64,000 nt of DNA. Origin: Chrysophaeum taylorii (taxonomy: Eukaryota; Sar; Pelagophyceae; Pelagomonadales; Pelagomonadaceae). Positions within the stretch are counted from its first letter, which is position 1. Each line of letters begins with the position of its first letter. The DNA lies in contig JAQMWT010000446.1 of NCBI GenBank assembly GCA_029834535.1, positions 35,001 to 99,000 of the forward strand, read 5' to 3'. Below are positions 39,127 to 49,467 of this stretch, one piece after another. Position numbers and translations under genes: made by a program. The notes under the pieces were generated by a model, which saw only the letters and a program-made list of their open reading frames with translations, searched no databases and had not been told where the DNA came from.

Positions 39127-42045
39127 TCACGAAACCAACCGCGGGATGTCGGCGAAGAAGAGGGGCTCCTCGTCTCGAACGTTTTTTCGGCGGGGGCTGG
39201 CGAAAATTTCTCGGATGACGCCCGTGTCGCGCGCGCGGGTAAAGGTGCGGTAGGGCCAGACTGTTCCGTCGACGCGGACTTCCTCGATCTTAAGAGTATC
39301 GACGACGTCGTCGTCTCTGATCATCGATACGACTCGGCGTTGGTCCTGGGGACCCACCCACCGTCGCGCCTTGTCGAGAACCTTGGTCAGCTCGTAGTAA
39401 GAGACTTCGTAGTCTTCGGGTACGAAGAAATCCGTGCCGTGGATACGGTTGTACGTGTCCAAGATTCTTCCGTTGGCGTGAACGCGCGCGAGGTACCAAA
39501 AGTTGAGAGCCGCGGCGGCCGTCGTCGCGACGAAGTAGACGATCGTCGCGTAAAATACCCCGACGATTCCGCCGTTCTCGTCGTCTCGCATGCGGCGCCA
39601 TAACTTGAAAGCGTCGCCCTCGAAACATCTGCAGGAGCTATCGGTGTAGTCTTCTCGGCAGCCCGATCGCGCGTCGCACGAGTAGTTGAAGGTGGCGACG
39701 TCTACGGCAAATACTAAGAGGGGATCGAGGACCGTCGCGATCCCGAACGAAGCGAGAAAGTGAGAGACGACCTCGGGAAGGTCGAGTGCGTACCGTCGGA
39801 ACAGCCACGCCGCGGCCGCCATAAAACCGAAAGCAAAAACAACGGCCAACGGACCGAAGCCGACGACCGCGACTTCGCCCAGAGCCGTGAGCGACTCCGG
39901 CGCGTACTTGAACTCGAGCGCGTACGCGCGTGCTCTGAAGCCGTAAATCGCGACGTTCATGACCGACGCGAGCAGGACCCATTGGCCGAGATAGTGAGCG
40001 TACATTCGCACCCATAACGCCAACGCCAGAAGAATTGTCTTGCGCCACCAGTCGCCGTCGAGATGGTGGCACCGACTCTGGTGCGTCGGCGCGATGTCCT
40101 GGACCATCTCTTGCCACAGAAACCGGAGCTTTGCCCTGGCGACGACGAAGGCTGGGGTCCTGGGGTTGATGTCAGACACGATCTGGGGGGTAAAGTCGTC
40201 GAGGTTCGCCTCCTCGAAGCGAGCGAACCCCTCCTGATGATGATGATGAAAGGCAGCAACGGATGTGGTGGTGGTGGTGGTGGTGGTTCGACCAAAAACG
40301 GCCTCGTAGTTCGCTCCGTCTTCGAGTCCACGCGGGAGGCCCTGCTGCTGCTGCGTCTCAACCCCGCAGGTCTTGGCGCCCGGAGGCGCCAAGACGCTCG
40401 GCGCGTCGTCCGAAACCGCCACCGAACGCGCCTTGGAGGAGGAGGTGGAGCCGCTCCGGAATATCGAAGAACGTCGCCACCACGCCATCGTCTCTTTTTG
40501 ACAACGAACCGGAGGAGGATCGTCCTTCTTCTTGTTTTGATGGACGAGCTTGTTGACAAAGTCGCACTCGACGACGACGTCGTATTTTCTGCTCTCGTCG
40601 TCGTCAATCGTCTCGCGCGGCATATGCCTGATTTCGACGTAGAGATTCCCGAGCCACGAATCGAGCGACTCGCTCACCGCGCGCTCGAGCATCGAGAACC
40701 TGTCCATGCTGCGGTCGACCTCGCCGCGCAAAAAAGGGAGCTTGAATTTGCCGCGGACGACGGAAACGTCGGGGGCCATCATCGGAAGGGCCGTCCAGCC
40801 GACAACGCGGTCTCGCGGCTCTTTGTGGTCGGCGAGCCGGAAGAGCTCGAAGACGAAGGTATTGCCGGGCTGGAGTTGGCGCCTCGACGGGCAGAGCGCA
40901 AACACAGATTGGTCTATGCCGATTGTCGCGTCGTGGAAACGACCGCCGTGCTCGACCGGTCGCGTCGCCGCGGGAAACTTCTGGAAACCAGACTTCCTCC
41001 ACTTTAGCGGCCGGCCCGCCAACCTGTCATGCATCGACAACAACATCGCGTAGTCGCCTCGCGGGAGTCTGTCCTTCACAGCCCGGAGCACGTGGACGCG
41101 GATCTCCACGGGTTTTGGGAACAGTTCCCAATTCGCTTCGTACCGCCTCGTTGGTCCTAGCGTCCCGAAGCGCTCGAGGACGTACCCGCGTCGCGCCGCG
41201 ACGGCTTCGAACAGCTCGTCTCGCGCGCGGGAGAAGTGGCGTCGGAGCCCACGCTCGCGCACCGTGTGCTCCGCGGCATCCGCGGCGGCCCTTTCGGCTC
41301 GACGCTTCTCGGCCTCGCGTTCGGCGGAAACGACTCGCTGTCTCGCGGACTGCTCGCGCCACGCGAGATCCAGCTCGCGTCGCGCGTAGTCGTCCGAGAT
41401 TTCTCGCAGCTTGGTCGCCCGTTCCTCCTCGCGCTCGCGCTTCAAGCGCTCGACCTCTGAGACCGGGACGAGTCGAACCATCAGTGGTTCTTCTTCTGCT
41501 TGGAACGGTCGAACCTCCGACTCCTCGACGCGCCTTCGGCATTCGTCGATGGCCGCCCGCATGCCCGACGCGAATAAATCATCCGTTGACGGTGCCGGCG
41601 CGCACACACCTAGGACCTCGATCGGCGGCGGCGGCGGCGGCGCGGGCGCTTCCTTCGGCTCGGGGTCTATAATAGTCAATCGGCCAAAGCTCCGTCGCGC
41701 GGGCGCTTCCTTCGGCTCGGGGTCTATAATAGTCAATCGGCCAAAGCTCCGTTGCTCTGCCTCCCGCTCCCTCAGCAATTGGCCCGCGAACCCGGGCGAC
41801 ACCTCCCCCATCTTCGCTTCCAAGTCCTCCTGGTTGAGCCGCATGTGGTCGGCCTTGATGCTGTGAAACCGCGCCTTCGCCCGCTTCATCGCCTCCAGCT
41901 TGGCCGACAACATCCCGACCGTCCGCAGTTTGCTCCGAACCCCGCCCTCGGCGACCCGTTGCCACATGGGACTCCGGCTTCTCGAAGACGCCGGCGTGCC
42001 CCTCGGCGACGCCGAGAACTGGATCGGCCCGACAACGGCGACCAT
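39127..42045 (-). CDS. Large C2-like domain protein with C-terminal multi-pass membrane region, unknown function
   Basis: 972 residues from the ATG at 42045 (MVAVVGPIQF); the frame runs 31 codons further upstream without a better start. Residues 40-290 are charged, with long helical segments ('EVERLKREREEERATKLREI') and an exact 19-residue tandem repeat (R-S-F-G-R-L-T-I-I-D-P-E-P-K-E-A-P-A). Residues 313-445 look like a C2-type beta-sandwich ('VEIRVHVLRAVKDRLPRGDY', later 'NTFVFELFRLADHKEPRDRV'). About residues 675-850 hold four or five hydrophobic segments ('TILLALALWVRMYAHYLGQW', 'VFYATIVYFVATTAAAALNF') with a Cys-rich loop ('CDARSGCREDYTDSSCRCF'). The layout, a lipid-binding head on a membrane anchor, resembles C2-multi-TM proteins of protists with flagella, but I cannot name the family. 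It is divergent from the CXC/F-box gene across 272 bases. Confidence 0.8.
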   Translation of the reverse strand: MVAVVGPIQFSASPRGTPASSRSRSPMWQRVAEGGVRSKLRTVGMLSAKLEAMKRAKARFHSIKADHMRLNQEDLEAKMGEVSPGFAGQLLREREAEQRSFGRLTIIDPEPKEAPARRSFGRLTIIDPEPKEAPAPPPPPPIEVLGVCAPAPSTDDLFASGMRAAIDECRRRVEESEVRPFQAEEEPLMVRLVPVSEVERLKREREEERATKLREISDDYARRELDLAWREQSARQRVVSAEREAEKRRAERAAADAAEHTVRERGLRRHFSRARDELFEAVAARRGYVLERFGTLGPTRRYEANWELFPKPVEIRVHVLRAVKDRLPRGDYAMLLSMHDRLAGRPLKWRKSGFQKFPAATRPVEHGGRFHDATIGIDQSVFALCPSRRQLQPGNTFVFELFRLADHKEPRDRVVGWTALPMMAPDVSVVRGKFKLPFLRGEVDRSMDRFSMLERAVSESLDSWLGNLYVEIRHMPRETIDDDESRKYDVVVECDFVNKLVHQNKKKDDPPPVRCQKETMAWWRRSSIFRSGSTSSSKARSVAVSDDAPSVLAPPGAKTCGVETQQQQGLPRGLEDGANYEAVFGRTTTTTTTTSVAAFHHHHQEGFARFEEANLDDFTPQIVSDINPRTPAFVVARAKLRFLWQEMVQDIAPTHQSRCHHLDGDWWRKTILLALALWVRMYAHYLGQWVLLASVMNVAIYGFRARAYALEFKYAPESLTALGEVAVVGFGPLAVVFAFGFMAAAAWLFRRYALDLPEVVSHFLASFGIATVLDPLLVFAVDVATFNYSCDARSGCREDYTDSSCRCFEGDAFKLWRRMRDDENGGIVGVFYATIVYFVATTAAAALNFWYLARVHANGRILDTYNRIHGTDFFVPEDYEVSYYELTKVLDKARRWVGPQDQRRVVSMIRDDDVVDTLKIEEVRVDGTVWPYRTFTRARDTGVIREIFASPRRKNVRDEEPLFFADIPRLVS
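41641..41754. repeat. 57-base exact tandem repeat inside the coding region of the C2-like gene
   Basis: Two units, 41641-41697 and 41698-41754, in frame, encode the duplicated 19 residues R-S-F-G-R-L-T-I-I-D-P-E-P-K-E-A-P-A. They are identical at the DNA level by eye, so recent. Copy number may vary between strains. Confidence 0.9.
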
Positions 42046-42317
42046 ACTAGGAGGAGGAAGAAGAAGAATCCATTGTAACCGCCGGCACCACGATGCTGTT
42101 CCTGGAACTGTACTAACCCTATACATTATTAAGTACAAAACAACAATACACTTGAAGAAGAAGTAGAATCATCATTCATCATCATTATTCAAAGTATTAT
42201 TAAGTCGTCGTCGCGTGTGATTCGATTGATGATCGTAAGCCCTCGGTGTGTGATTTGAATTGGCGAGGGCGCGCAACGCAACTGTGATTCTTATTAGTTA
42301 AGTGATTTAAAAAAAAA
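42046..42317. promoter_or_regulatory. Bidirectional promoter interval (272 bases)
   Basis: Separates the divergent start codons of the C2-like gene (42045, -) and the CXC/F-box gene (42318, +), so it must hold both promoters. It is AT-richer than the genes, with TCATCATTCATCATCATTAT at 42171-42190. No canonical TATA box is obvious. Confidence 0.5.
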
Positions 42318-43790
42318 ATGAGCTACGCCTCCCCGAGTCGCACGATAGAGTCGCCCTTCAGCGGGATGGCCGGGTCGGTGACGTTCTCGGGCGCGTCGCC
42401 GACGGACTGGAACCCTCTTCGGTCGCCGGGTCGGCGGCGTCACGCCAAGTTGCCATCGCTCGAGACTCCGACGAAAAACGACCTCGAACAGGCCGCTGTG
42501 GTTATGCGTCAGATATCGGCGCCGCCGGCGCCGCGCAAAAAAGCGAAGCGGCGGGCGCCGACCGAGAGCGTGTACGAGGAGGAGGTGCCGGTGACGCCCG
42601 TGGAGCCGCGGAAGCGCGCGCGGCACGCGCCCGCCAAGCCGTGTAACTGTCGGCGGAGCCGGTGCCTCAAGCTGTATTGCGAATGCTTCGCGGCGGGGGT
42701 CTATTGCAAGCACTGCAACTGCGGGGACTGCCTGAACGAGCCGAAGATTTCGATGGCGGAGATCGAGAAACGTTCGCGGTTGCGGCAGGAGAGGGACGGC
42801 CCGGATTCGCCGAGGTTTGCGGGCCGCGTCAGACACTGCGACGGCGGCACGCCCGACGCTCCGAAGCGAAAGCACCACAAGCGCGAGGGGTGCTTCTGCA
42901 AGCGGTCCCGGTGCTTGAAGAAGTACTGCGAGTGCTTTGAAGCCGGGTTGGTGTGCGACGCCAAGTGTCGGTGTTCGGCGTGCCTGAATTTCGCCGGCAG
43001 TCTCGAACTCTCGCAAGCTCGCGCCAAATCGAAGACTCCCGTCGACGACGAGGAGCGGAAATGGGGTCTGGTGACGACCCGGGCGATCGAGCGCAAGCAA
43101 AAGGCGGCGGAGGAGGCATTGGCGGCGGCCAACGCGGCGCGCGACGTCGCCGACCGGGCGACCGACCTCGACGACGCGGCCCAAGTCGCTCTCAGAATAG
43201 CGACCGCCGCCGCGACCGAGGGCACGCGCGCCTCGTACGCGCGCCGGCAGTCGGAGCGCGACGAGCTCCGCATCGCGAGGGCGGTAGCCACGGCAACCTA
43301 CGGGGCCGTGCTCGAGACGCAAGACGAGGCGATGGCGACCGACGCGGCCACCTGGGGACACGTCGCCGCTCGCGCCGCGCAGCAAGCCCGGGCCGCCGGC
43401 CGCGACGAGGCTCAAGTCCAAGCAGCCGCGCACCAAATCGCGCGCCGGCACGCACTCGATTCGAGGGGGGGCGCCGAGGATCTCTCGAGACGAGCGAAGG
43501 AGCTAGAAACGCGAGCGCAGGACTTAGCGAAAGAAGCCCTCGCTTCGCGCAATACGCTCGCTCCCAAGCAGCTTCGCGACAAGTTTGAAAAGCACGCCGC
43601 CCACGTTCGGCGCCTCAAGGCCCGCGACGGCGACATGGCCCCCGGCCTTCCAATCCACAGACCCCTCGCCGTCAAGATTCTCCAGTGCCTCCCCTCCGAA
43701 GACCTCTACGGATCTTGCTTGGTCAACCGCGACTGGACCGACCTCGCCCTCGACAAAGCCCTCTGGTCCTTCTTCCAAGACGATTCTTGA
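42318..43790 (+). CDS. Tesmin/TSO1-type CXC (CRC) DNA-binding protein fused to a C-terminal F-box-like domain
   Basis: 490 residues, ATG in an A-rich context (AAAAAAAATG). Two CXC repeats form a CRC domain: residues 107-141 ('CNCRRSRCLKLYCECFAAG' then 'CKHCNCGDCLN') and 188-224 ('CFCKRSRCLKKYCECFEAG' then 'CDAKCRCSACLN'), joined by a 46-residue linker. In LIN54, tesmin and TSO1 this domain binds CHR-type TTTGAA/TTYRAA sites in cell-cycle gene promoters. Residues 250-440 are a very Ala/Arg-rich helical region, probably coiled coil. The last 47 residues ('AVKILQCLPSEDLYGSCLVN', then 'RDWTDLALDKALW') fit an F-box, which would tie the protein to SCF ubiquitin ligase. CRC plus F-box in one chain is unusual; the CXC part is certain, the F-box probable. 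Confidence 0.88.
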   Translation: MSYASPSRTIESPFSGMAGSVTFSGASPTDWNPLRSPGRRRHAKLPSLETPTKNDLEQAAVVMRQISAPPAPRKKAKRRAPTESVYEEEVPVTPVEPRKRARHAPAKPCNCRRSRCLKLYCECFAAGVYCKHCNCGDCLNEPKISMAEIEKRSRLRQERDGPDSPRFAGRVRHCDGGTPDAPKRKHHKREGCFCKRSRCLKKYCECFEAGLVCDAKCRCSACLNFAGSLELSQARAKSKTPVDDEERKWGLVTTRAIERKQKAAEEALAAANAARDVADRATDLDDAAQVALRIATAAATEGTRASYARRQSERDELRIARAVATATYGAVLETQDEAMATDAATWGHVAARAAQQARAAGRDEAQVQAAAHQIARRHALDSRGGAEDLSRRAKELETRAQDLAKEALASRNTLAPKQLRDKFEKHAAHVRRLKARDGDMAPGLPIHRPLAVKILQCLPSEDLYGSCLVNRDWTDLALDKALWSFFQDDS

Positions 43791-45724
43791 ATTATTTTTT
43801 TTCTTCGACGACTACCGCCCTTCTTCTTCTTCTTCTTTCATTTGTAGTCGTCGTCGTCGTCGTCGGAACTACCACCGCGCTTCCCAGAACACAAAATATA
43901 AATAACTTAACTTGGCGCGCTGGCCAGTCATCAGCCGAAAAGATTCTCCTAATGCTCGCGGGGTTCCGATTTTTTTTCTTAATTCGCCAAGCCGCCACGG
44001 CTGCTGCTGCCAGCGAGCGGTCTTACGTAGACGAGCTGAGGCGCCTCCACGTCGCGATCTTCACGCGGTCCGCGTTGCGGAGATTTTACTTCCACCCAAG
44101 TATCATAATAATAGCCGCCTGCGAACAATATCCAACTGTCTCTACAAGATGTGACGCCAGCGAAGCGATCGCCGCCGCAACGAAGAGCTGAGGTACATCT
44201 ACGCCGCGTTAGCGGCAAAGAAAGAAAGAAAGAAAGTCCTGCGAATCGACAAAAAGACCCGCGCAGCGTAAGCGAGGTTTTGCGAATTGAATAATTCTTC
44301 TCGACTCCTATATGCTTCGGCTCCTGAAACAAAAAAAAATCTGGCATACCACACCGTTGGACGCGAAAGAACAACAACCACCCGAGGCCGTCGTCATCTG
44401 GTTGGCACTGCTGGCTCGCGTGCGGTGCGGCGGGCGTCCTCTCGATGCCGCGTTTCGCGCTCTTTGTCACCCGCGACTTTACCGCCGCCGCCGCCCAAAA
44501 GTCCTGGCTACAGAGAAAAATTTCAGACTCGACCGTCGCGATCAGAGGTGTTGGAAACGTGCTCTGTTGTCGCGTCGACTTACCGGTGTCGTTGCGCCTA
44601 TCAGCTTCGTGAAAGAAAGCCACGACGGCATTTCACATCAATTCCTCGAAAAAAAAAATCGTCCCGGTGCCACTCTCTCTTGGAGGCGGTGGCTCGTGCT
44701 CTAATTCGAACAGCACCCCTTAAACTTTCGCCCTGCGCGTACGACGTGGTAGCTACAATCACGACAAGCTGAGACATCGGCGAGCTTGAACAGACAGACC
44801 GTGGAGGGTGCAGTGCGCACCTACATCGCGCTGGCTTGTCGCGAGAGAGAATCGACGGTTCGAATCAAAGGAAGGACTCCAGCAGCAAGGAACGGAGATT
44901 GATTTTTAAGGAGCACCCGCCTACTTTATGACGTCATGCATGTCTTTCCGAAAAACACAATATCCTTTGGCCAACGCTAGAAGAGCGTGTCGCGACGTGC
45001 ACCCTTCTCAGGTCGTCCCTTCGGTCCATGCACCTTGGCAGCACTCGCTCTAGGCTTCCCTGAGCAAGAGACGCGGTGAGGCGGGAATCTTTTGACATGG
45101 CTGTACATTGCGAGCGACAAAACCTTTATTTTGGCTCGTTTCGGAGCGCAGCGTCGCTCCCCGAGGCCTGCATACGAGATCCAGCAAACCAAGTCATCGG
45201 CGCACGCCACCGAGCCCCCCCGGCAATCCCGTACGTACGCGGGCTCGTTCTTTCGTTGCTGCGTGCTCGACGACGAAGTTTCGTCTCTGCGTCGACGACG
45301 ACCCGGTTGTTGCTGCGGTGCTTGAACGACGCGCCTGGTCCGATAGCCATATAAAAATGCTTCTTCTCGAGCGACGCGGGGTTGCTAGCGTCGCCGAACT
45401 CTCCCACTATCGATCCTCGGCATCAACCGCAAACACAGCAAGCCCGAGATCCTCTACCATCAGGAACGCGCTCGAGCATGCAAAGCTTCGGGCCGCCGCT
45501 CGACGAAATTAAAGCCTTCGTCATGGAAAAGAAAAAAAATCACCACCGAAGTCATCGCTCGACGTGCACGTCGACAAACGTTGCTGTCGGCTCGCGTTCG
45601 TCCCGCCCTGGCTTCATCAAGAATTTCGAGCGGCGCGCCTTGCCAGTGCAGTGTGGCCCAAGGACGACGCCACCCACCAAGGTACGCGAGGCGCAGCAGA
45701 AGAGGACGAGATCGCGCGGAAGAG
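43791..45724. other. Gene-free interval, possibly containing the head of another decayed OPR-type gene
   Basis: Contains (TTC)n at 43826-43840, (GTC)n at 43848-43865 and (GAAA)n at 44217-44235. On the plus strand 44450-44640 resembles 47600-47850, which adjoins the N-terminal end of the OPR/RAP pseudogene: shared 'cgctcttt(c/g)tcac', 'cggtgtcg(t/a)' and 'atcagcttcgtga'. It could be the 5' remnant of a further copy. No complete gene is supported. Confidence 0.4.
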
Positions 45725-47760
45725 CTAGCTGCGGGGAAGCTTCAAAAAACCTTCCCATTTCTGAAGAAGTGCCAAAATCGCATTCAAGTCACCACAGGTA
45801 ATTGCGGTTGCACACATTCGTCGGAGCCTGACTCGGAGGTAAGAGTCCTGCTCTTGCTCACTATTAAGAGCGTCCCACTCAAAGAACGGAATGTGGGCAA
45901 CGTCCCAACCGAGCGGCCGCAACAGTCGGGACTTGAAGCGCGTAGGCCCGTTCTCGACCCTCTTTCCTCTTAGGAAGTGGGATGGTCCGTCGACTCCGAT
46001 CGCGCGCTTTTCTTTTCGTCGGGTTGAGCCATGCCGAGAGACAACAAATCAGAGGTCGCGTTCTCAAAGACGTGCGTCCAGCCAACTCGATCGAGTGCGG
46101 TCGCTCGATTTGAAGCCGGGAAGGTGTAGGGTCACGACTTTGGGTACGCCATCTGAAGCAACGGCCTGTGGTTTAATACCGAGAAGCTCCGGTCAGGCCA
46201 CTCGAGTTGAGCGTGCATCAATGCGAGGTGCAGCTGCGAAAGGCTTCAATCATCTCGAACGTCGAGATAAGTGACACGTTTGCAAGCTGGGCAAAAAACT
46301 CGGGGTCATTTTTCCAGTCGACGCAGGCAAATGCCCACGCGATGCTGGCGAGATTCTGTTGATTTAAATCGCCAAGCCGCGAAGTAGCCATGTCAGGGAT
46401 CGCCCTGAAGAGCTGAGGCGCCACCAACAATGCCAGCTGTCGCGAAGGCCCACGATGTGTTGGCAAATCCCTGCGGATTGAACTGATTCAGCTGCGAAGA
46501 TGCAACACTGGCAATCGCCTCGAGGAGCTGAGGCGCCACCAACAATGCCAGCCGTCGGGAATGCCCACGATGTGTTGGCAAGTCCCTGCGGATTGAATTC
46601 TCCCAACCGCGAAATTACCATGTCAGCGATCGCCGCGAAGAGCTGAGGTGCCTTAATACCAGCCGTCACAAAGGCCCACAATGTGTTGGCTAGTCCCTGC
46701 GGATTGAATTCGCCAAGCCGCGGAGTTGCCATAATATCAGCGATCATTGCGAAGAGCTGAGGTGTCCCGATGCCCGCCGTCGCGAAGGCCCGCGCGGTAT
46801 CGTCGAGGTTCTGCCCGCGGATTGAATTTGTCCAGCCGCAACAAGGCAAAGTCAGCGATCGCCGCGAAGAGCTGAGGTGCTTTGATACCCGCGGTCGCGA
46901 AGGCCCAGGCAGTCGTGGCAAGACCCTGCGGACTAAACTCGCCCAGCCGCGAAGAAGCTGCTTTGGCAACCAGAACGAAGAGCTCAGGCGCCTTGATAGC
47001 TGCCTTTGCAAAGGCCCACGCCGTGTTGGCGAGGTTCTGTGGAGATTGAACTCGCCCAGCCGCGAAGATGCCGCGGCGGCGATCGCATCGCCTCGCCGCG
47101 AAGAGGTTTGGCGCTTCGATAGCCGCTGTCGCGAAGGCCCACGCAACGTTGGCGAGGCCCTGCGGACTGAATTCGTTCAGCCGCCGCGAAGATGGCCATC
47201 GCCGCAAAGAGCCCTGGTGCCTCGATGTCCGCTGTCGCGAAGGCCCAAAAGCTGTGTTGGCAATGTCCTGCGGATTGAACTCGTCCATCCTCGAAGTGGC
47301 CACGCCAGCGATCGCCGCGAAGAAATGAGGTAGTATAAACTTGGTGCGTACCGTCGCAAAGGCCCACGCCGCCGCCGCGTTGCCGCGAGGTCGTCCGCGA
47401 CGGTTTTTGCACCGCCTCGCATATCACAGTTTCGGCCTCCAAACTTGACAACACGATGTACTGCGGTCGCCAACATTGAATTTCTCGCCTCGAGCCGCAA
47501 ATATTGAGAGAATCGTCTCACGACTCGCACCGCTGCCCGTTCGCGCGCGGCTCGAGCAAGTGCGACGAAGGTAGGGGCGGCGGGCTTTGTCTAGGCGATG
47601 CGTCTCGCGCTCTTTCTCACTCACTTGTCGCGCCGGCGACTGAAAACGGCGCGGGTTTTGACCGTGGCGCGGCCGGTTTGCCAGGCAGTCGTCGTCTCGG
47701 CGAAAGAGAACGACTAAAAGAATCAACCGCCACGACCAGCACGCTCGCGGCACACGTTGT
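45725..47760 (-). pseudogene. OPR-like repeat / RAP-domain protein gene, frame-broken
   Basis: The minus strand encodes, across several frames, about nine or ten units of a roughly 38-residue repeat with the core 'LGEFNPQGLANTLWAFVTAG' and 'KAPQLFAAIADMV' (best preserved 46364-46830, continuing to about 47300). This is the pattern of octotricopeptide/Tbc2-like organelle RNA-binding proteins common in algae. At its C-terminal end, 45850-46010 reads 'IGVDGPSHFLRGKR' then 'SRLLRPLGWDVAHIPFFEWD', a RAP domain (I-x-V-D-G-P-x-H-F...G-W-x-V-x-x-I-P-F-F-E-W). The N-terminal part near 47424-47550 reads 'ETILSIFAARGEKFNV', also typical. Frames change at least four times, so the gene looks dead unless many small introns or sequence errors explain it. 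A functional copy would act on plastid or mitochondrial transcripts. Confidence 0.75.
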
Positions 47761-48908
47761 GCGCATGGTCAGGGATTCGTCGTCTCGTCGACTGTTGTCG
47801 GTGTCGATCGTTGTGGCGCCAGTCATCTCGCCATCGATCAGCTTCGTGACGCTCGTAGTATATCTTGACAGCGAGTCTTCGCCATCCGTGAATCCGCCGG
47901 CCGCCAGTCCTCTCCTTGAGTAAGGCCCGTCGAGTACCTATATTATTTTACCACGCCTCCTGTGGAGACATGCTCCTCTCGCGTGGAGGGTAGTCGACTG
48001 TTGAGAGGAGGGCGGGTGCGAGCGGGGGCGCGGGCGTTGAGGGGCGTTGGTGGGTTGTGCGGAGACGCGAGGATATGCCGGAAAGGCGGAGGGTTCGCCT
48101 GTGGTGGGTGTTTAAAAGGCCACTGAAAAGAAAAGAAAAAAAAAGGCGTGAGACAGCGCGCGCGAAGTGGTTTGGGAAGGTGTGAATGGCTGGCGAGGTC
48201 AGAGACACCAGTACCCAGTGGGCGGTACCTGGAAGGTGGATGTGGAGGGTGCAGCAGAGACGCCGAAGGGGGAAAAAACAGTGCATCGCGCTAGCTGGAG
48301 GAGAATTGAAAAAATTGTTCAACCCATCTCTCGAATATGCAATAAGAAGGAAAGGAGAAATAGAATAATACAGCACGCCCTTTTCCCCCCTCACCACTCC
48401 TGTCTCTTTGAAACTTTTTTGTCTCCTGCGCCTTCCCTTTCCACTTTCACGAACTCATTCGACATTTCTTCTTATTATGGTTACCAACTCTATCCAAAAA
48501 GAGTCAGGATGGGTGAGCGCGGAGATAGAGAAAACAAAAACCACCATTGAGGAGGGCGAAGAAGAAGCAAAAAAGCGCAAAGCAGGAAGCCAAGGAAGAA
48601 AAAGAAGATGAAAAGAGAGAAGAAATGCACGTTTTAGAGTCGGCTACTCGCAGCCCAATAATATACGACAACGGCTTATTGTACAACTCTAATAATACTA
48701 CTAGAGTGAAAAACTAAGCCCCCCGCAATGATTCTTCGTGTGCTGGCACACTTCAACTCGCCGCTCGTGGCAGCTGCGGGCATGTCTTCTGTGCAATAGC
48801 CCGTCCTGAGCGGAAGATGCTGCGGCTGCTGACCCTGCACGTGTCCACGAGCTGGCAGCGCGTGGCCGCGGTTCCTGGACCCAATTGGTGGTCTAGAGAG
48901 AGAGGTCA
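47761..48908. other. Gene-free interval
   Basis: No supported gene. 47985-48125 on the plus strand begins GTCGACTGTTGAGAGGAGGG and continues G-rich with TGGTGGGT words. It resembles a diverged copy of the 52186-52252 retroposon, but no target duplication is clear. The rest is A-rich at 48480-48620 with no repeat family recognised. Confidence 0.4.
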
Positions 48909-49467
48909 TCAGGCGACTCGCATTGAAACAACAACCACAGCTAGCCTTGGTTGCTGCGCAGGTGCAAGCATTTGGTCTCGCTCACCGTCGAAGGCTTCCC
49001 ACTCAAAGAACGGAACGTCGCCAAGCCGGGGCGGTGTGTTTTTTTCGTCCCTACGTTGATAGATACGCCAATATCTGCCGTTGGTTTGACAACAGGGATT
49101 GAGATGATTGTGCGAGCTTAGGATCAACGAGCGCGTCCAGGCCGGCGATGAAATCGGCGAAAAATTTGGTGTCCTCCTTCCAGTCGACTGTTGAATGCCA
49201 AGCCGTCGCGAAGGCACGCGCCACCAGTGGTGGCGAGCGCCTGCTGATTGAACTCGCCCAGCCGCGATGAGGATGCGCTGGCGATCGCTGCTGCGAACCA
49301 TCGCCGAGACACTGGTCTCTCATCAAACCTAAGTGGCTGCGTCGTCCAGTCCGAGGACGTGTTGATTTTGAGAAGTACCCCAATATCAAGGCTGGAGTCC
49401 GTGCGCGGCTGCTGACACGATGAAGTCCACCTCGAACCCATGGCCAACAAATGACATCGCTTGCCAC
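48909..49467 (-). pseudogene. Second OPR/RAP gene fragment
   Basis: The minus strand carries 'AAIASASSSRLGEFNQQALA' (one repeat unit), 'STVDWKEDTKFFADFIAGLD' (compare 'ACVDWKNDPEFFAQLANVSL' in the 45.7-47.8 kb gene) and 'DVPFFEWEAFDGERDQ' (RAP end). It is therefore a shorter, decayed relative of the gene at 45725-47760 in the same orientation, consistent with a tandem duplication followed by loss. Several frames are involved and most of the repeats are missing. Confidence 0.7.

Noticed and set aside
38214-39218. Long plus-strand open frame (334 codons)
   Set aside because: It runs through a 44-base tandem duplication and GACC/ATTC microsatellites and has no domain; the GC-rich low-complexity sequence explains its openness.
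42294-43451. 385-codon minus-strand open frame
   Set aside because: Antisense shadow of the CXC/F-box gene, whose Cys spacing is diagnostic.
44855-44880. GGTTCGAATC, a tRNA B-box/T-loop-like string
   Set aside because: Neighbouring bases do not fold into acceptor, D and anticodon arms; no tRNA gene could be supported anywhere in the window.
47985-48125. Diverged copy of the CTCTTAGCAGTCGAC retroposon
   Set aside because: Similarity is limited to the first 15-20 bases and G-rich composition, with no target duplication.
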